DNA of 64,000 bases, from positions 806,001 through 870,000 of the forward strand of contig NZ_CP046605.1 of the NCBI RefSeq assembly GCF_023520795.1, in the 5' to 3' direction. A model generated the notes under the pieces. The model was not told where the DNA came from. It was given only the letters and a program-made list of their open reading frames with translations, and made no database searches. Positions 15,293-23,818 of the stretch are shown piece after piece. Position 1 is the stretch's first letter. The number at the start of each line of letters is the position of its first letter. This DNA comes from Corynebacterium accolens (lineage in GTDB: Bacteria > Actinomycetota > Actinomycetes > Mycobacteriales > Mycobacteriaceae). The position numbers and the translations under genes are program-made.

Positions 15293-16666
15293 TTATGCTT
15301 CAAGCGCGGCCTTGCGTTCTTCGGTGAGGCGCACTTCTTCCTTATTAATAAAGAGGAAGATGGCCAGAACGAGGATGGTAAAGAGCAGGAAGACCATGAA
15401 GGTGACATTCCAGCCGGCGTACTTGACCAAGTAGCCTACGCCGGTCGAGGCGAGCGTGGCACCAAGCAGGTAACCGAAAAGGCCTGTAAAGCCGGAGGCG
15501 GTACTTGCCACATTGCGTGGGGAGAGGTCGAGGGCCTGCAAACCGATGAGGCCAACCGGACCGTAGATGAAGGCACCGATGAGCGCGATGAAGATAACCA
15601 TGATCGCGAACGGGGTGCCTACGGGGGCCAGCCAGTAGCCGGCGATGGACAGGCCCGTAGCCAAGATAAAGATCAAGATGACCTTAGAGCGGTTGCCGTG
15701 GAAGAGCTTATCGGACATCCAGCCGCAGAGAATGGTGCCCAGCAGGCCTGCGAGCTCGAAGGCGCCGAAGGCGACCAGGCCGGAATTGATGTTCATGTGG
15801 TGGACTTCAGCGAGGTACGTCGTAATCCAGTTGAGCACGCCGTAGCGCAGTGCATAGACAAATACGTTGGCGATGGCCAAGAGGACAATGATGCGGTTGC
15901 GCAGGACGTATTTGAAAATGAGATCCTTGGTGGAGATTCCATCGCCTTCTTGCCGCTGGATATCTGCAACCTTGGCGGGATCATTGCGCTATTCATCGAC
16001 CGTCGGCAGTCCTTCTGAAGGCGGGTTATCGCGGATGAGTAAGAAAGCTAAGGCCGCGATGATCAGGGCCGCGACTGCGGGGAGCCAAAAGGCTACCTGC
16101 CATTGATTGCCGGTCATCGCCAAGCCGACGCCTACCAGCAGCGGTAATACGCCTGCACCCACATTGTGCGAGGTATTCCACAGTGATCCCTTCCAGCCGC
16201 GCTCGGATGTAGAGAACCATTGCACGATGACGCGGCCGCATGGTGGGTGCCCCATGCCTTGGAACCAACCATTGAGGAACATGACGGTGGCAAAGACGCC
16301 TACGGATGCAGAGACCCACGGGACGAAGCCGACTATCAGGTTCATCAGTGCGGATAGACTCAGTCCGATGGGCAGGAAGTAACGCGCATTGGATTGGTCC
16401 GCGAGCATGGCGGAAAAGAATTTGGATAAGCCATAAGAAATCAGCACGGCATTACTAATGATGCCGATTGCAGGCTTGTCGATGGTCCCGTTATCTTCCA
16501 GCAGCAGCGGCGCGATGGTGGAGATGTTATTGCGGATGAGGTAAAAGCCCGCGTAACCCAGGAAGATTCCCATAAAGACCTGGAAACGAAGCCGGGGGAA
16601 TTTCTTGTCAACGTCCTCTTTAGGTAATTGAGGGCGTGGGCGGGGAGATTTGAGCCATGTCAGCAC
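15293..16666 (-). pseudogene. glpT: glpT-like glycerol-3-phosphate transporter split by an in-frame TAG
   Basis: The frame is continuous from a GTG at 16666 (AAGGAG upstream) to 15293: 457 sense codons plus one TAG at 15989-15991. The two parts align end to end with GlpT of the organophosphate:phosphate antiporter family (MFS, E. coli length 452). Matches include MGIFLGYAGFYLIRNN, FVPWVSASVGVF, NGWFQGMGHPPCGR, NTSHNVGAG, IANVFVYALRYGVLNW, LCGWMSDKLFHGNRSK and ASGFTGLFGYLLGA. The TAG falls in the central cytosolic loop (GLPTVDE-stop-RNDPAK) where E. coli has Tyr, so a TAC/TAT-to-TAG change is the simplest cause. A truncated 225-residue product would lack half of the transporter. Readthrough or a sequencing error cannot be excluded. 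Confidence 0.88.
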
Positions 16667-16701
16667 TGCCTACTCCTTGGGTCGTAAAAGGTTCAACGAA
16701 A

Positions 16702-16732
16702 TTAACTTAAAGTTAAAACTAAGCTAACCCTA
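16702..16732. promoter_or_regulatory. A+T-rich palindrome and DtxR-like half-match upstream of glpT
   Basis: TTAACTT-A-AAGTTAA is a perfect 15-bp palindrome (16702-16716). Overlapping it, the 19 bases at 16714-16732 resemble the iron-regulator DtxR box on the minus strand: the AGGGTTAGCTTA half is good, the other half poor. They lie 36-66 bases upstream of the glpT start. The palindrome is direct observation; any regulator is a guess. The rest of the 320-bp gap to htrA has no gene and must hold the htrA promoter. Confidence 0.35.
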
Positions 16733-16985
16733 AGTTAAATATAAAGGTACACTAACCTGATGGTGGATCGATTTTATGCCCCGGTGATTCTGTTTACAGC
16801 AGTGCGCGCTGAAGGATGGAAGAATGCTTAATAGGGGTGATGGTGCAGTCGCGTGCGAGTGCCAAGAGGGCGTCAAATGTGGTGAGTTTGACCAGCTTAT
16901 CGCCTACAGTAACTTCACAGGAACTTCTAGTAGGTTGGCAGAGTAGTTTAAGTCATGACCAAGCGAAGCGAGGCATAGTGTTCCT

Positions 16986-18488
16986 ATGAACATGAGGAAT
17001 GATGACAACCGCGGCAATAATGGTGGGTCGCACGGTGTCCCGCAGGATCCCTACGGCACGAGTAACGGGCAGACGCCATATAACCAGCCGCGCGGCGGCC
17101 AACAGGATTCTGGATCCGCGTATTCCAACGGAACCTATTCCCAAGGCTGGAACCAGCCGCGCATCAACGAGCAGGAGGCACAAGCCTCCGCGCACGGGAG
17201 CGAGGCACCGTGGCACGCGCAGCACACCCCGCCCAGCAATCGCCTTTTTGGTGGCACTCAGCCGGGTGCTACCCGCGGGCAGGAGGAAACATCTAGCTTC
17301 GCTACCCAGCAGGGCGATTACTCCCAGCAGGGGCCTGCGAATAACCAGCCTGGCCAGCCGCCCGTGCCTGGGGTAACGCCTTTGCCGCCGCAGTCAAAGG
17401 AGAAAAGGAAGATCGGGCTGGGTGCCGCGACGGCAATTGCAGCAGTAGCGGCAATCGCTGCAGGCTCCATTACCGGCGTGGTCGTGGGCAAGAACCAATC
17501 CAGCAGCGGCACGTCTGTGGTCAATGAGGCGCTCAATAGTAAACCGGCCGCCAATAGCATGGGCAAGGAGCCGGAGGAAGGCTCGGTGGAAGCAGTTTCT
17601 GCCAAGGTTTTGCCGGCCGTGGTATCTATTCAGACTGCTACCCGGACCTCGGCTGCGGAAGGTTCCGGTTCCATCATTTCTCCTGATGGTTACGTGTTGA
17701 CCAACCACCACGTCATCGCCGGCGCAGAGCAGGGCGGCATCATGCAGGTGACCTTGAATGATGGCAGCAAGCACGAAGCCGATCTCGTGGCTTCCGATGC
17801 CAATACGGATGTCGCCATCATCAAGATCAAGGACGTGCACGACTTGCCGCACCTGCAATTCGGTGACTCGGATGCGGTAGCGGTTGGCCAGGAAGTAGTC
17901 GCCGTCGGCTCGCCGCTCGGCCTCAATGCCACGGTGACCTCCGGCATCGTATCCGCGAAGAACCGCCCGGTGCGCGCGTCTCAGCAGGGTGGCGAGTCCT
18001 CGCTTATCGATGCCATCCAGACCGACGCCGCCGTCAACCCCGGCAACTCCGGTGGTCCCTTGGTGGATATGGAAGGCAATATCGTTGGTATGAACTCGAT
18101 GATTGCGTCGTTGTCCGATAAAACCTCGGGTGAGGGTGGATCTATCGGCCTCGGGTTTGCCATTCCTTCCAACTTTGCCAAGCGCATGGCTGATGAGCTC
18201 ATCAATAAAGGCCACGTAACCCACCCCACCTTGGGGGTTAAGGTCCTGGCGCGCGATGACGGAAATGGCGCGCGCATTGCAGAGGTCGAGCCAGGGGGAC
18301 CAGCGGATCAAGCAGGTTTGAAGCAGGGCGATATCGTCACCCGCGTCAATGACCGGCTGATTGAAAATGCCGATGCGCTTATCGCTGCCGCGCGTTCCCA
18401 GGACTTCGGTGCGACCGTCACCTTGGAAGTATCCGATGGACATTCGGATGACACTCGTCAGGTAGAGGTAACCCTGACAGGCGAGTAG
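16986..18488 (+). CDS. HtrA/DegP-like membrane-anchored serine protease with PDZ domain
   Basis: 500 residues. A cytoplasmic Gln/Asn/Gly/Pro-rich stretch of about 135 residues precedes one membrane span (about 143-167), a trypsin-like domain and a C-terminal PDZ domain (about 400-495, IAEVEPGGPADQAGLKQGDIVTRV). The catalytic triad is His242 (LTNHHVI), Asp275 (TDVAIIKI) and Ser355 (NPGNSGGPL). Such proteases degrade or sense misfolded exported proteins; the mycobacterial relative is PepD/HtrA. In C. glutamicum a comparable gene occupies this place before mog. A mog-like gene follows after 61 bases. Confidence 0.93.
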   Translation: MNMRNDDNRGNNGGSHGVPQDPYGTSNGQTPYNQPRGGQQDSGSAYSNGTYSQGWNQPRINEQEAQASAHGSEAPWHAQHTPPSNRLFGGTQPGATRGQEETSSFATQQGDYSQQGPANNQPGQPPVPGVTPLPPQSKEKRKIGLGAATAIAAVAAIAAGSITGVVVGKNQSSSGTSVVNEALNSKPAANSMGKEPEEGSVEAVSAKVLPAVVSIQTATRTSAAEGSGSIISPDGYVLTNHHVIAGAEQGGIMQVTLNDGSKHEADLVASDANTDVAIIKIKDVHDLPHLQFGDSDAVAVGQEVVAVGSPLGLNATVTSGIVSAKNRPVRASQQGGESSLIDAIQTDAAVNPGNSGGPLVDMEGNIVGMNSMIASLSDKTSGEGGSIGLGFAIPSNFAKRMADELINKGHVTHPTLGVKVLARDDGNGARIAEVEPGGPADQAGLKQGDIVTRVNDRLIENADALIAAARSQDFGATVTLEVSDGHSDDTRQVEVTLTGE

Positions 18489-18549
18489 ATTAAAACGCAG
18501 CCCGCGCCGTGTCCGCATTGCGCCCCCGACGTTTCTTTGAAGGAGAAAA

Positions 18550-19158
18550 ATGGCAGACTCCCAGCAAGACTTGACCGACTCCACCAGGTTGGAGGATTCG
18601 GCTTCCACAGACGCTTTGCGGGATGTGGCGGAGCCGGATGATGCCTACCTTTTGGCCAGCGAGAAAGAGGACCGGGTGGCGGCACCGCGCCGCGCGCTCG
18701 TCGTGATAGTCACGGATCACCCCGGCGAAAATTCAGATAGCACCTCCAAATTGGTTACTGAACTTTTGGCAGAGGCGAATTTCCGCATCGATGGTTCGGT
18801 GGTCGTGCGCTCGAAGAAATCCAAGATCCGGCAGGCCATTGAGACTGGCGTCGTCGGCGGTGTAGACCTCGTTCTCACCGTCGGCGGCACCGGAGTGAGC
18901 CCGCGCGATAAGACCCCAGAGGCTACCACTGGGGTCATCGACAAGATGGTGCCAGGCGTGGCCCAAGCTCTGCGCTCTTCTGGTCAGGCGTGCGGCGCGG
19001 TCGATGCGTGCGCATCCCGCGGCATTTCGGGCGTTTCTGGTTCCACCGTCGTGGTCAACCTCGCACCATCGCGCGCTGCCGTGCGCGATGGCATGGCCAC
19101 GTTGACCCCGCTGGTCCACCACCTTGTGGATCAATTGCAAGAATCCAGCGTGCAATAA
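18550..19158 (+). CDS. MogA/MoaB-family molybdopterin biosynthesis protein
   Basis: 202 residues. The first about 48 are acidic and not part of the domain. The MoCF-binding domain follows: RRALVVIVTDHPGENSDSTSKLV, then the family signature TVGGTGVSPRDKTPEAT, then RGISGVSGSTVVVNLAPSRAAV. Family members adenylylate molybdopterin before metal insertion. AAGGAG lies before the ATG. It sits between htrA and a small unknown gene, in the same direction, probably one transcript. Confidence 0.85.
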   Translation: MADSQQDLTDSTRLEDSASTDALRDVAEPDDAYLLASEKEDRVAAPRRALVVIVTDHPGENSDSTSKLVTELLAEANFRIDGSVVVRSKKSKIRQAIETGVVGGVDLVLTVGGTGVSPRDKTPEATTGVIDKMVPGVAQALRSSGQACGAVDACASRGISGVSGSTVVVNLAPSRAAVRDGMATLTPLVHHLVDQLQESSVQ

Positions 19159-19187
19159 CGCGAAGGAAAAGGGGTGGAGATACTGCC

Positions 19188-19421
19188 ATGACCTCTCAAC
19201 CACGTCGCCAGCGCAGGCGCGTATTCCGGCAGTCAGATGCGCCGGAATATGACCGCAGCGCGGATCGCCCAGTAGGGCAGGACTTAGCAAGCGGAGAAGG
19301 CACCGATGCCCAGCGCATCGTTACCCTCGATGATGCTGCAGTGGAAGGCGACGGCGCCCAAACCGCCGAGCGCGGCGAAGAGTTTTACCGGGAGAATCAG
19401 CCGCCGCACCACGGCGGGTAG
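19188..19421 (+). CDS. Small hydrophilic protein of unknown function
   Basis: 77 residues from the ATG at 19188, preceded by AAAGGGGTGGAG. It begins MTSQPRRQRRRVF and is otherwise rich in Asp, Glu, Gln and Arg (EYDRSADRP, EEFYRENQPPHHGG), probably disordered. It is 29 bases after the mog-like gene and before a shared terminator. No family was recognised; a small gene is found here in C. glutamicum too, as I recall, which favours a real gene. Confidence 0.65.
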   Translation: MTSQPRRQRRRVFRQSDAPEYDRSADRPVGQDLASGEGTDAQRIVTLDDAAVEGDGAQTAERGEEFYRENQPPHHGG

Positions 19422-19470
19422 CCCGCACATCCTTGTCCCGAGCCCGGAAATTCTGAAGCAGTCTTAACAA

Positions 19471-19511
19471 AAGCCCGTGTCCTCCCTCATTGCGAAGGTG
19501 GACACGGGCTT
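19471..19511. terminator. Bidirectional terminator between the 19188 gene and mscL
   Basis: Perfect 12-bp stem (AAGCCCGTGTCC / GGACACGGGCTT) with a 17-base loop. On the minus strand it is followed by CTTTTG after mscL; on the plus strand by TAAC. It serves two convergent transcripts. Confidence 0.8.
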
Positions 19512-19529
19512 AACTGCGCTTAGTAAGAA

Positions 19530-20027
19530 CTAGTCGTCGTGGCGGCTGTGCTTGCCCTCAGACGCGGTGGAGTTTTCGATCGCATCTGTTGCAGTGGCAT
19601 CCCCAAGTGCCTTATCTGCGGCGGTGACAGCGTCCGCGTTCTGAGCCTGCAAGAGATCGCGGATTTCTGCCAAGAGTTCTTCCGAGGTCGGTGCCGGTGC
19701 CTCTGGGTCCACACCCTGGCGGCGCTTGGATGCTTCAGTGAGCTTGTTGAGCGGCATCACGATGAGGAAGTAGACCACTGCGGCGATGATCAGGAAGTTA
19801 ATCGCGGCGGTAATGACGGCGCCAAAGTCTACGAGGGTGGACTTATTATCGGTGATTTGGAAGCCTAAACCGTCGACCTCTGCGGAGCCGAAGGAGTTAA
19901 TGATCGGCTGAATGATGGAATCCGTCACGGAAGTAACGATCGCCGTGAATGCGGAACCGATGATGACTGCGGTGGCAAGTTCGACGACGTTGCCGCGCAT
20001 AATGAAGTCTTTAAAGCCCTTGAGCAT
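19530..20027 (-). CDS. mscL: Large-conductance mechanosensitive channel MscL
   Basis: 165 residues. The N-terminal amphipathic MLKGFKDFIMRGNVVELATAVIIGSAFTAIV, first membrane helix, loop, second helix (ITAAINFLIIAAVVYFLIVMPLNKL) and C-terminal bundle EELLAEIRDLL are all typical. The pentameric channel opens at high membrane tension to release solutes in hypo-osmotic shock. The last about 45 residues are an extra Ala/Asp-rich tail ending in HSRHDD. Monocistronic; betP, the matching uptake system, lies in the same window. Confidence 0.96.
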   Translation of the reverse strand: MLKGFKDFIMRGNVVELATAVIIGSAFTAIVTSVTDSIIQPIINSFGSAEVDGLGFQITDNKSTLVDFGAVITAAINFLIIAAVVYFLIVMPLNKLTEASKRRQGVDPEAPAPTSEELLAEIRDLLQAQNADAVTAADKALGDATATDAIENSTASEGKHSRHDD

Positions 20028-20215
20028 GGGAGAAAACGGACCTTTCTGGGGATAGGTAAGGGTGGGTGCGATCCATGAGCACGCTGGGAGTTTAGTTCAA
20101 GCTAAAAGTCATCACAACCTGAGGGATTAAAACAGGAGACAATGTTACCTGGATAACTAATGGACATCGGTTGCGGTATAGGTATTTAGTGTTAGTGTGA
20201 AAGTGGAATATAAAA

Positions 20216-20242
20216 AATATTGTTTGTAAAAATAACAGTATT
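20216..20242. promoter_or_regulatory. Inverted repeat in the dcuC promoter region
   Basis: AATATTGTT (20216-20224) and AACAGTATT (20234-20242) form a 9-bp inverted repeat with one mismatch and a 9-base spacer, 29-55 bases before the carrier gene's start. The surrounding 60 bases are strongly A+T-rich, unlike the neighbourhood. It could be an operator for a substrate-responsive repressor; none is encoded nearby. Confidence 0.4.
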
Positions 20243-20270
20243 CTAATGCGTGGGCAGAAGGGAACCCAGC

Positions 20271-21638
20271 ATGAATATCGCACTCGCTTTATTTGCCTTG
20301 GCAGTCACAATTGGGGCAGGCTACTTCCTCGTTAAAGGTCATAAGCCTGTCATCATTTTATTGCTCGCCGGGTTTATTCTCATTGCAGTTTCAACCGCGG
20401 CCAAAGCAGGCTACGGAGTGTTAGATGAGGAAGACTCCACCGGCTCCCGGTGGTTGGACATCATCGGAATATTCGAACAAGTTGCTGGTAGCCAATTAAC
20501 AGGCGTCGGCCTCATCATCATGGCCGCCGGCGGCTTTTCGGCATATATGAATAAGATCGGCGCCTCGCAGGCACTGGTCGAGGTGCTTGCCGCCCCAATC
20601 TCAAAATTCAAGCACCCCTACATCACGCTCATTCTTACGTATTTCCTTGGCGTGGTGCTTTTCATGTTTATCCCCAGCGCTGCTGGGCTCGCTATCTTGC
20701 TTCTGGTGCTTTTGCTTCCGGTATTAAAAGCGGTAGGAGTCAGCCCCGCGGCGGCAGGCGCGGTCATCGTATCCGCCTCGGCATTGCCTATGGGGCCAGC
20801 TTCGGGAACCTCGGTGCTGGCGGCGCGGACCATTGATCTATCCCCTGTCGTCTACTTCGTCCAATATCAGCTGATCGTGGCCATTCCCACTGCCATTGCG
20901 ATTGCTATAACTCACTACTTCGTGCAGCAGCACTACGACAAGCGGGATTTGGAAGACTACAAAGAAACCGACACCTTGGGCGATGGTTCTGGCGAGGCTG
21001 GCCCGAAGTGGTACGGGGTATTTCTCGCACTGCCCATTATCTTGTTGGTGATCTTTAGCCCCTTGGTGAATGACAGCATCGAGCTAACCACGGTTGGAGC
21101 ATTCGTAATAGTGTGGCTCATAGCCTTGCTGTGCGAAATCATTCGCCACCGTTCTTTTTCCACCGCGACCGAACAAGCTACATCCTTTTTTACGGGCATG
21201 GGAAAGATGTTCGGTGGCATCGTCGCATTGATTATCGCGGCACAAATCTTTGCCACCGGTTTAACGGCCACAGGCGCCATTTCCATGCTGATCGATGGAG
21301 GACAGCAACTCGGTGCAGGCGCAATCGTCATCACCCTCCTATTCACCTTGATTGTGGGTTTGGTGACGTTCCTGACCGGTTCCGGTGTCGGCGCATTCTC
21401 TTCCTTTACCAGCCTGGTGCCTGACGTCAGCCGCGGACTCGGCGCTTCGGCAGCAGCAGTTATTACCCCAATGGAGTTTGCCAGCGGCCTATTCCGCGCG
21501 GTGTCCCCGGTCTCCGGGGTAATCATTTCCGTTGCCGGTGGCGTAGGGATTTCTACCACCGAGCTTATTCGCCGCACGCTGCTTCCAATGGGAGTTGGCT
21601 TTGTCGTGATGATCGTATCCAGCCTGGTCTTGCTCTAA
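20271..21638 (+). CDS. DcuC-family C4-dicarboxylate transporter
   Basis: 455 residues from the ATG at 20271 (AAGGGAA upstream). About 12 hydrophobic spans fill the protein; SAYMNKIGASQALVEVLAAPIS, SALPMGPASGTSVLAARTIDLSPVVYFVQYQL and TPMEFASGLFRAVSPVSGVI are DcuC-like. Family members exchange or take up fumarate, malate, succinate or aspartate. A lyase of the fumarase/aspartase superfamily follows after 48 bases in the same direction, so uptake and cleavage (or production and export) of a dicarboxylate are probably coupled. This pair interrupts the mscL-SAF gene neighbourhood that I remember from C. glutamicum, suggesting insertion or loss elsewhere. Confidence 0.82.
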   Translation: MNIALALFALAVTIGAGYFLVKGHKPVIILLLAGFILIAVSTAAKAGYGVLDEEDSTGSRWLDIIGIFEQVAGSQLTGVGLIIMAAGGFSAYMNKIGASQALVEVLAAPISKFKHPYITLILTYFLGVVLFMFIPSAAGLAILLLVLLLPVLKAVGVSPAAAGAVIVSASALPMGPASGTSVLAARTIDLSPVVYFVQYQLIVAIPTAIAIAITHYFVQQHYDKRDLEDYKETDTLGDGSGEAGPKWYGVFLALPIILLVIFSPLVNDSIELTTVGAFVIVWLIALLCEIIRHRSFSTATEQATSFFTGMGKMFGGIVALIIAAQIFATGLTATGAISMLIDGGQQLGAGAIVITLLFTLIVGLVTFLTGSGVGAFSSFTSLVPDVSRGLGASAAAVITPMEFASGLFRAVSPVSGVIISVAGGVGISTTELIRRTLLPMGVGFVVMIVSSLVLL

Positions 21639-21686
21639 GCAAGTTCTGGGGCCACAACCTACATCTGTAAAAGTAAGGAATTTATC

Positions 21687-23018
21687 ATGGGAATCGGCGC
21701 ACTGAACTCGTCTTTTCAGAAGAAAGGCTATGCCACAGCGGACATGGAAGCCCACTGGGAAGAAGCGCAACTTATACGGAAGATTTTCGCTGTTGAAGCG
21801 GCAATGGCGCGGACGCAGGGACACATGGGAATCATCCCGCAGGAAGCTGCCGAGGCAATCTCAGAAAATGCAGTCGCCAGTAATACGCTGATAGAAAAAG
21901 CCCAAAGCGGCGGGGTTGGCAATCCTTCGGTTGCTGTTCTCGATGCGTTGCGGGAGGCGATTCCGGAAGACCAGCGCGGTTGGGTCCATTTCGGGGCGAC
22001 GACTCAAGATATTTTGGATACCGCGCGGGCCCTGCAGATCAAGGCAGCGACTGACCTAATGCTGGAACGCTTGAACGCCGTTATTGCAGCTACCGCAAAA
22101 CTTGCTCACGAGCATGCCCGGACGCTAATGGTCGCGCGCACCAATGGGCAGTATGCATTGCCGACGACCTTGGGTACGCGTTTTTCTCGGTGGAATGCAG
22201 AACTGCGCCGGAGCAGGGAACGCTTGGAAGCGATGCGTGAGCGCACGGAACAGATTCAATTTACTGGTGCTGTAGGTACGCTGGCGTCTTTTGGAGAACA
22301 GGGCCCCGAGCTAAGCCAGCGCCTTGCCAAAGAACTGGAACTGTTCTATCAGCCGATTTCATGGCATGCGAGCTCGGATACCATGACAGAGCTTGCGACG
22401 ACAGTGGCTACCTTGGGGCAAAGTCTGGCCAAGATTGCAGAAGATCTCTTTGCTATGCAGCAATCCGATCTGGTCGAGGCTCGCGAGGATATGGATGCAC
22501 ATACTTCCGGTTCGTCCACCATGCCGCAAAAACTTAATCCCTTTGCCACAATGAAAATTTCCGTGGGAGCCAGCATGGCTAGCGGCATGGCGGCGAACAT
22601 GCTGACACAAGCTCCGGCTACCTTTGAACGCGATCATCGCCTATCCGAGGTCCATCGCAACCTGATTCCACAAATCTTCGTCGCAGTCGATGGAGCGCTA
22701 GAAAAATTGGACCAGCTCTTTCCTCGCTTGCGTTTTGATGTCCAGACATTAGAAGACAACGTAAAAAGCGCCGGTGTGTCGTTGATGACTGAGGGAATCA
22801 TGATGGAGCTGGCGCCGCATATTGGCCACAGCGCCGCACACGATGTTCTTCAGGAATTCGCCCGAGAAAATAGAGAAAAAGGCACCTGCCTGGAAGAGTT
22901 TTGCGCAGCCCACCCGAAGCTCGCGGGCCTTAAGGAAAAGTTGGACTTTGAGTCCCTGACAAATCCAGCTAATTACATTGGCCAAGCCGTTGAAATCGCG
23001 GAATCGGCGCAGGAATAA
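21687..23018 (+). CDS. Fumarase/aspartase-superfamily lyase, PurB/PcaB-like, function unknown
   Basis: 443 residues, all-helical lyase fold. Region C1 is represented by VHFGATTQDILDTA, C3 by the mobile catalytic loop SSTMPQKLNPF (Ser as general base). Region C2, usually RTHxQ, reads RTN153GQYALPTTLG: the conserved His is Asn. The closest pattern is 3-carboxymuconate cycloisomerase (PcaB) or adenylosuccinate lyase, but this is not the housekeeping purB by context. Superfamily enzymes usually release fumarate from N- or O-succinyl compounds, which suits the adjacent DcuC carrier. The substrate is unknown and the His change suggests altered chemistry or substrate. AAGGAA precedes the start. Confidence 0.75.
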   Translation: MGIGALNSSFQKKGYATADMEAHWEEAQLIRKIFAVEAAMARTQGHMGIIPQEAAEAISENAVASNTLIEKAQSGGVGNPSVAVLDALREAIPEDQRGWVHFGATTQDILDTARALQIKAATDLMLERLNAVIAATAKLAHEHARTLMVARTNGQYALPTTLGTRFSRWNAELRRSRERLEAMRERTEQIQFTGAVGTLASFGEQGPELSQRLAKELELFYQPISWHASSDTMTELATTVATLGQSLAKIAEDLFAMQQSDLVEAREDMDAHTSGSSTMPQKLNPFATMKISVGASMASGMAANMLTQAPATFERDHRLSEVHRNLIPQIFVAVDGALEKLDQLFPRLRFDVQTLEDNVKSAGVSLMTEGIMMELAPHIGHSAAHDVLQEFARENREKGTCLEEFCAAHPKLAGLKEKLDFESLTNPANYIGQAVEIAESAQE

Positions 23019-23032
23019 ATACCGCCAGTACA

Positions 23033-23056
23033 CATAAGGTTCTCACGGGCCTTATG
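23033..23056. terminator. Hairpin between convergent lyase and SAF genes
   Basis: Perfect 7-bp stem (CATAAGG / CCTTATG) with a 10-base loop, 15 bases past the lyase stop and overlapping the 3' end of the SAF gene. No T-tract, so efficiency is doubtful. Confidence 0.35.
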
Positions 23057-23777
23057 AAGCAGGATCTGCGTCAACAGGCGTTTGAGGCTGGGCGCGATCG
23101 CCGACGATAACCACGGTCAGCGGTTGGTTCAATGAGGCGGCGGCCACGTCATTGGCATGCTCATTTGGCAGCGCGAGCAGGACGGTGGCAGAAGAAACTT
23201 CGCCCTCCGCGGTGGTGGTGGAGACCACCCGGGCGCCGGAGGCAATGACGCGGGCGGTCGCGGGCTCTGAATCGGTGGCATCGTTTGCCGTGACGATATC
23301 GACGGTATCGCCGTGGTGAAGGTGGGGGATGATGTCAGGATCGGCAAGTTTTACTGGGATCATGCGGCCGGAGCCTCCTTCCTTAGAATCGGCAGACCCC
23401 GAGTTCGCGACGAGGCTAGAGACCAACTCTTGGCCTAGGAGTCTCTGGCTGGTGACCACCTCGCCCTTGCCCGCGGCGGCGGTGATGATGCGGCCGGCGA
23501 GATCGGAGGGGGCATCGGCAAGCGCGCTGCTAGGAATGGAAGAAGAAGGCAGGCGCTCGAGCGAGACATCGGCGGCGGAAAGCTCCGCGCCGGCGGGTAA
23601 ATCGTGGCTAAAGACCAGTACCTGCGGCAGTTCCTTCGCGCGAGAGACTGCGGAGGCCAGCGCGGCGATGAGCAAGACCAGTGCGATGGCGCGGCGCACG
23701 AGCACGCCGCGGCGGTGGCCAGGGGTGCGCAGGGTGCGGAAGAACTGTGAGATTCGCGGGGACGGGGAATGAGCCAT
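23052..23777 (-). CDS. SAF-domain membrane-anchored protein, CpaB-like
   Basis: 241 residues. A basic N-terminus and one membrane span (about 27-45, AIALVLLIAALASAVSRA) are followed by a SAF domain (VLVFSHDLPAGAELSAADVSLERLP, GRIITAAAGKGEVVTSQRLLG) and a C-terminal extracytoplasmic region (IPVKLADPDIIPHLHHGDTVDIV). CpaB/RcpC proteins assemble Flp-type pili, but no other pilus gene is nearby, so a separate envelope role is likely. It is divergent-free: fthC lies upstream in the same direction with a 41-base gap, so co-transcription is possible. Confidence 0.7.
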   Translation of the reverse strand: MAHSPSPRISQFFRTLRTPGHRRGVLVRRAIALVLLIAALASAVSRAKELPQVLVFSHDLPAGAELSAADVSLERLPSSSIPSSALADAPSDLAGRIITAAAGKGEVVTSQRLLGQELVSSLVANSGSADSKEGGSGRMIPVKLADPDIIPHLHHGDTVDIVTANDATDSEPATARVIASGARVVSTTTAEGEVSSATVLLALPNEHANDVAAASLNQPLTVVIVGDRAQPQTPVDADPAS

Positions 23778-23818
23778 GCATAATTAGACTGCGCTACCGC
23801 CTGCGCGGTTCCCTCGGT

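Noticed and set aside
15880-15990. A frameshift as the cause of the split glpT
   Set aside because: Translating through the gap gives continuous GlpT-like sequence in one frame, so only the TAG separates the two halves.
17394-18608. 404-residue minus-strand frame across the HtrA gene
   Set aside because: The plus-strand protease has an intact triad and PDZ domain; the antisense product has no domain or start signal.
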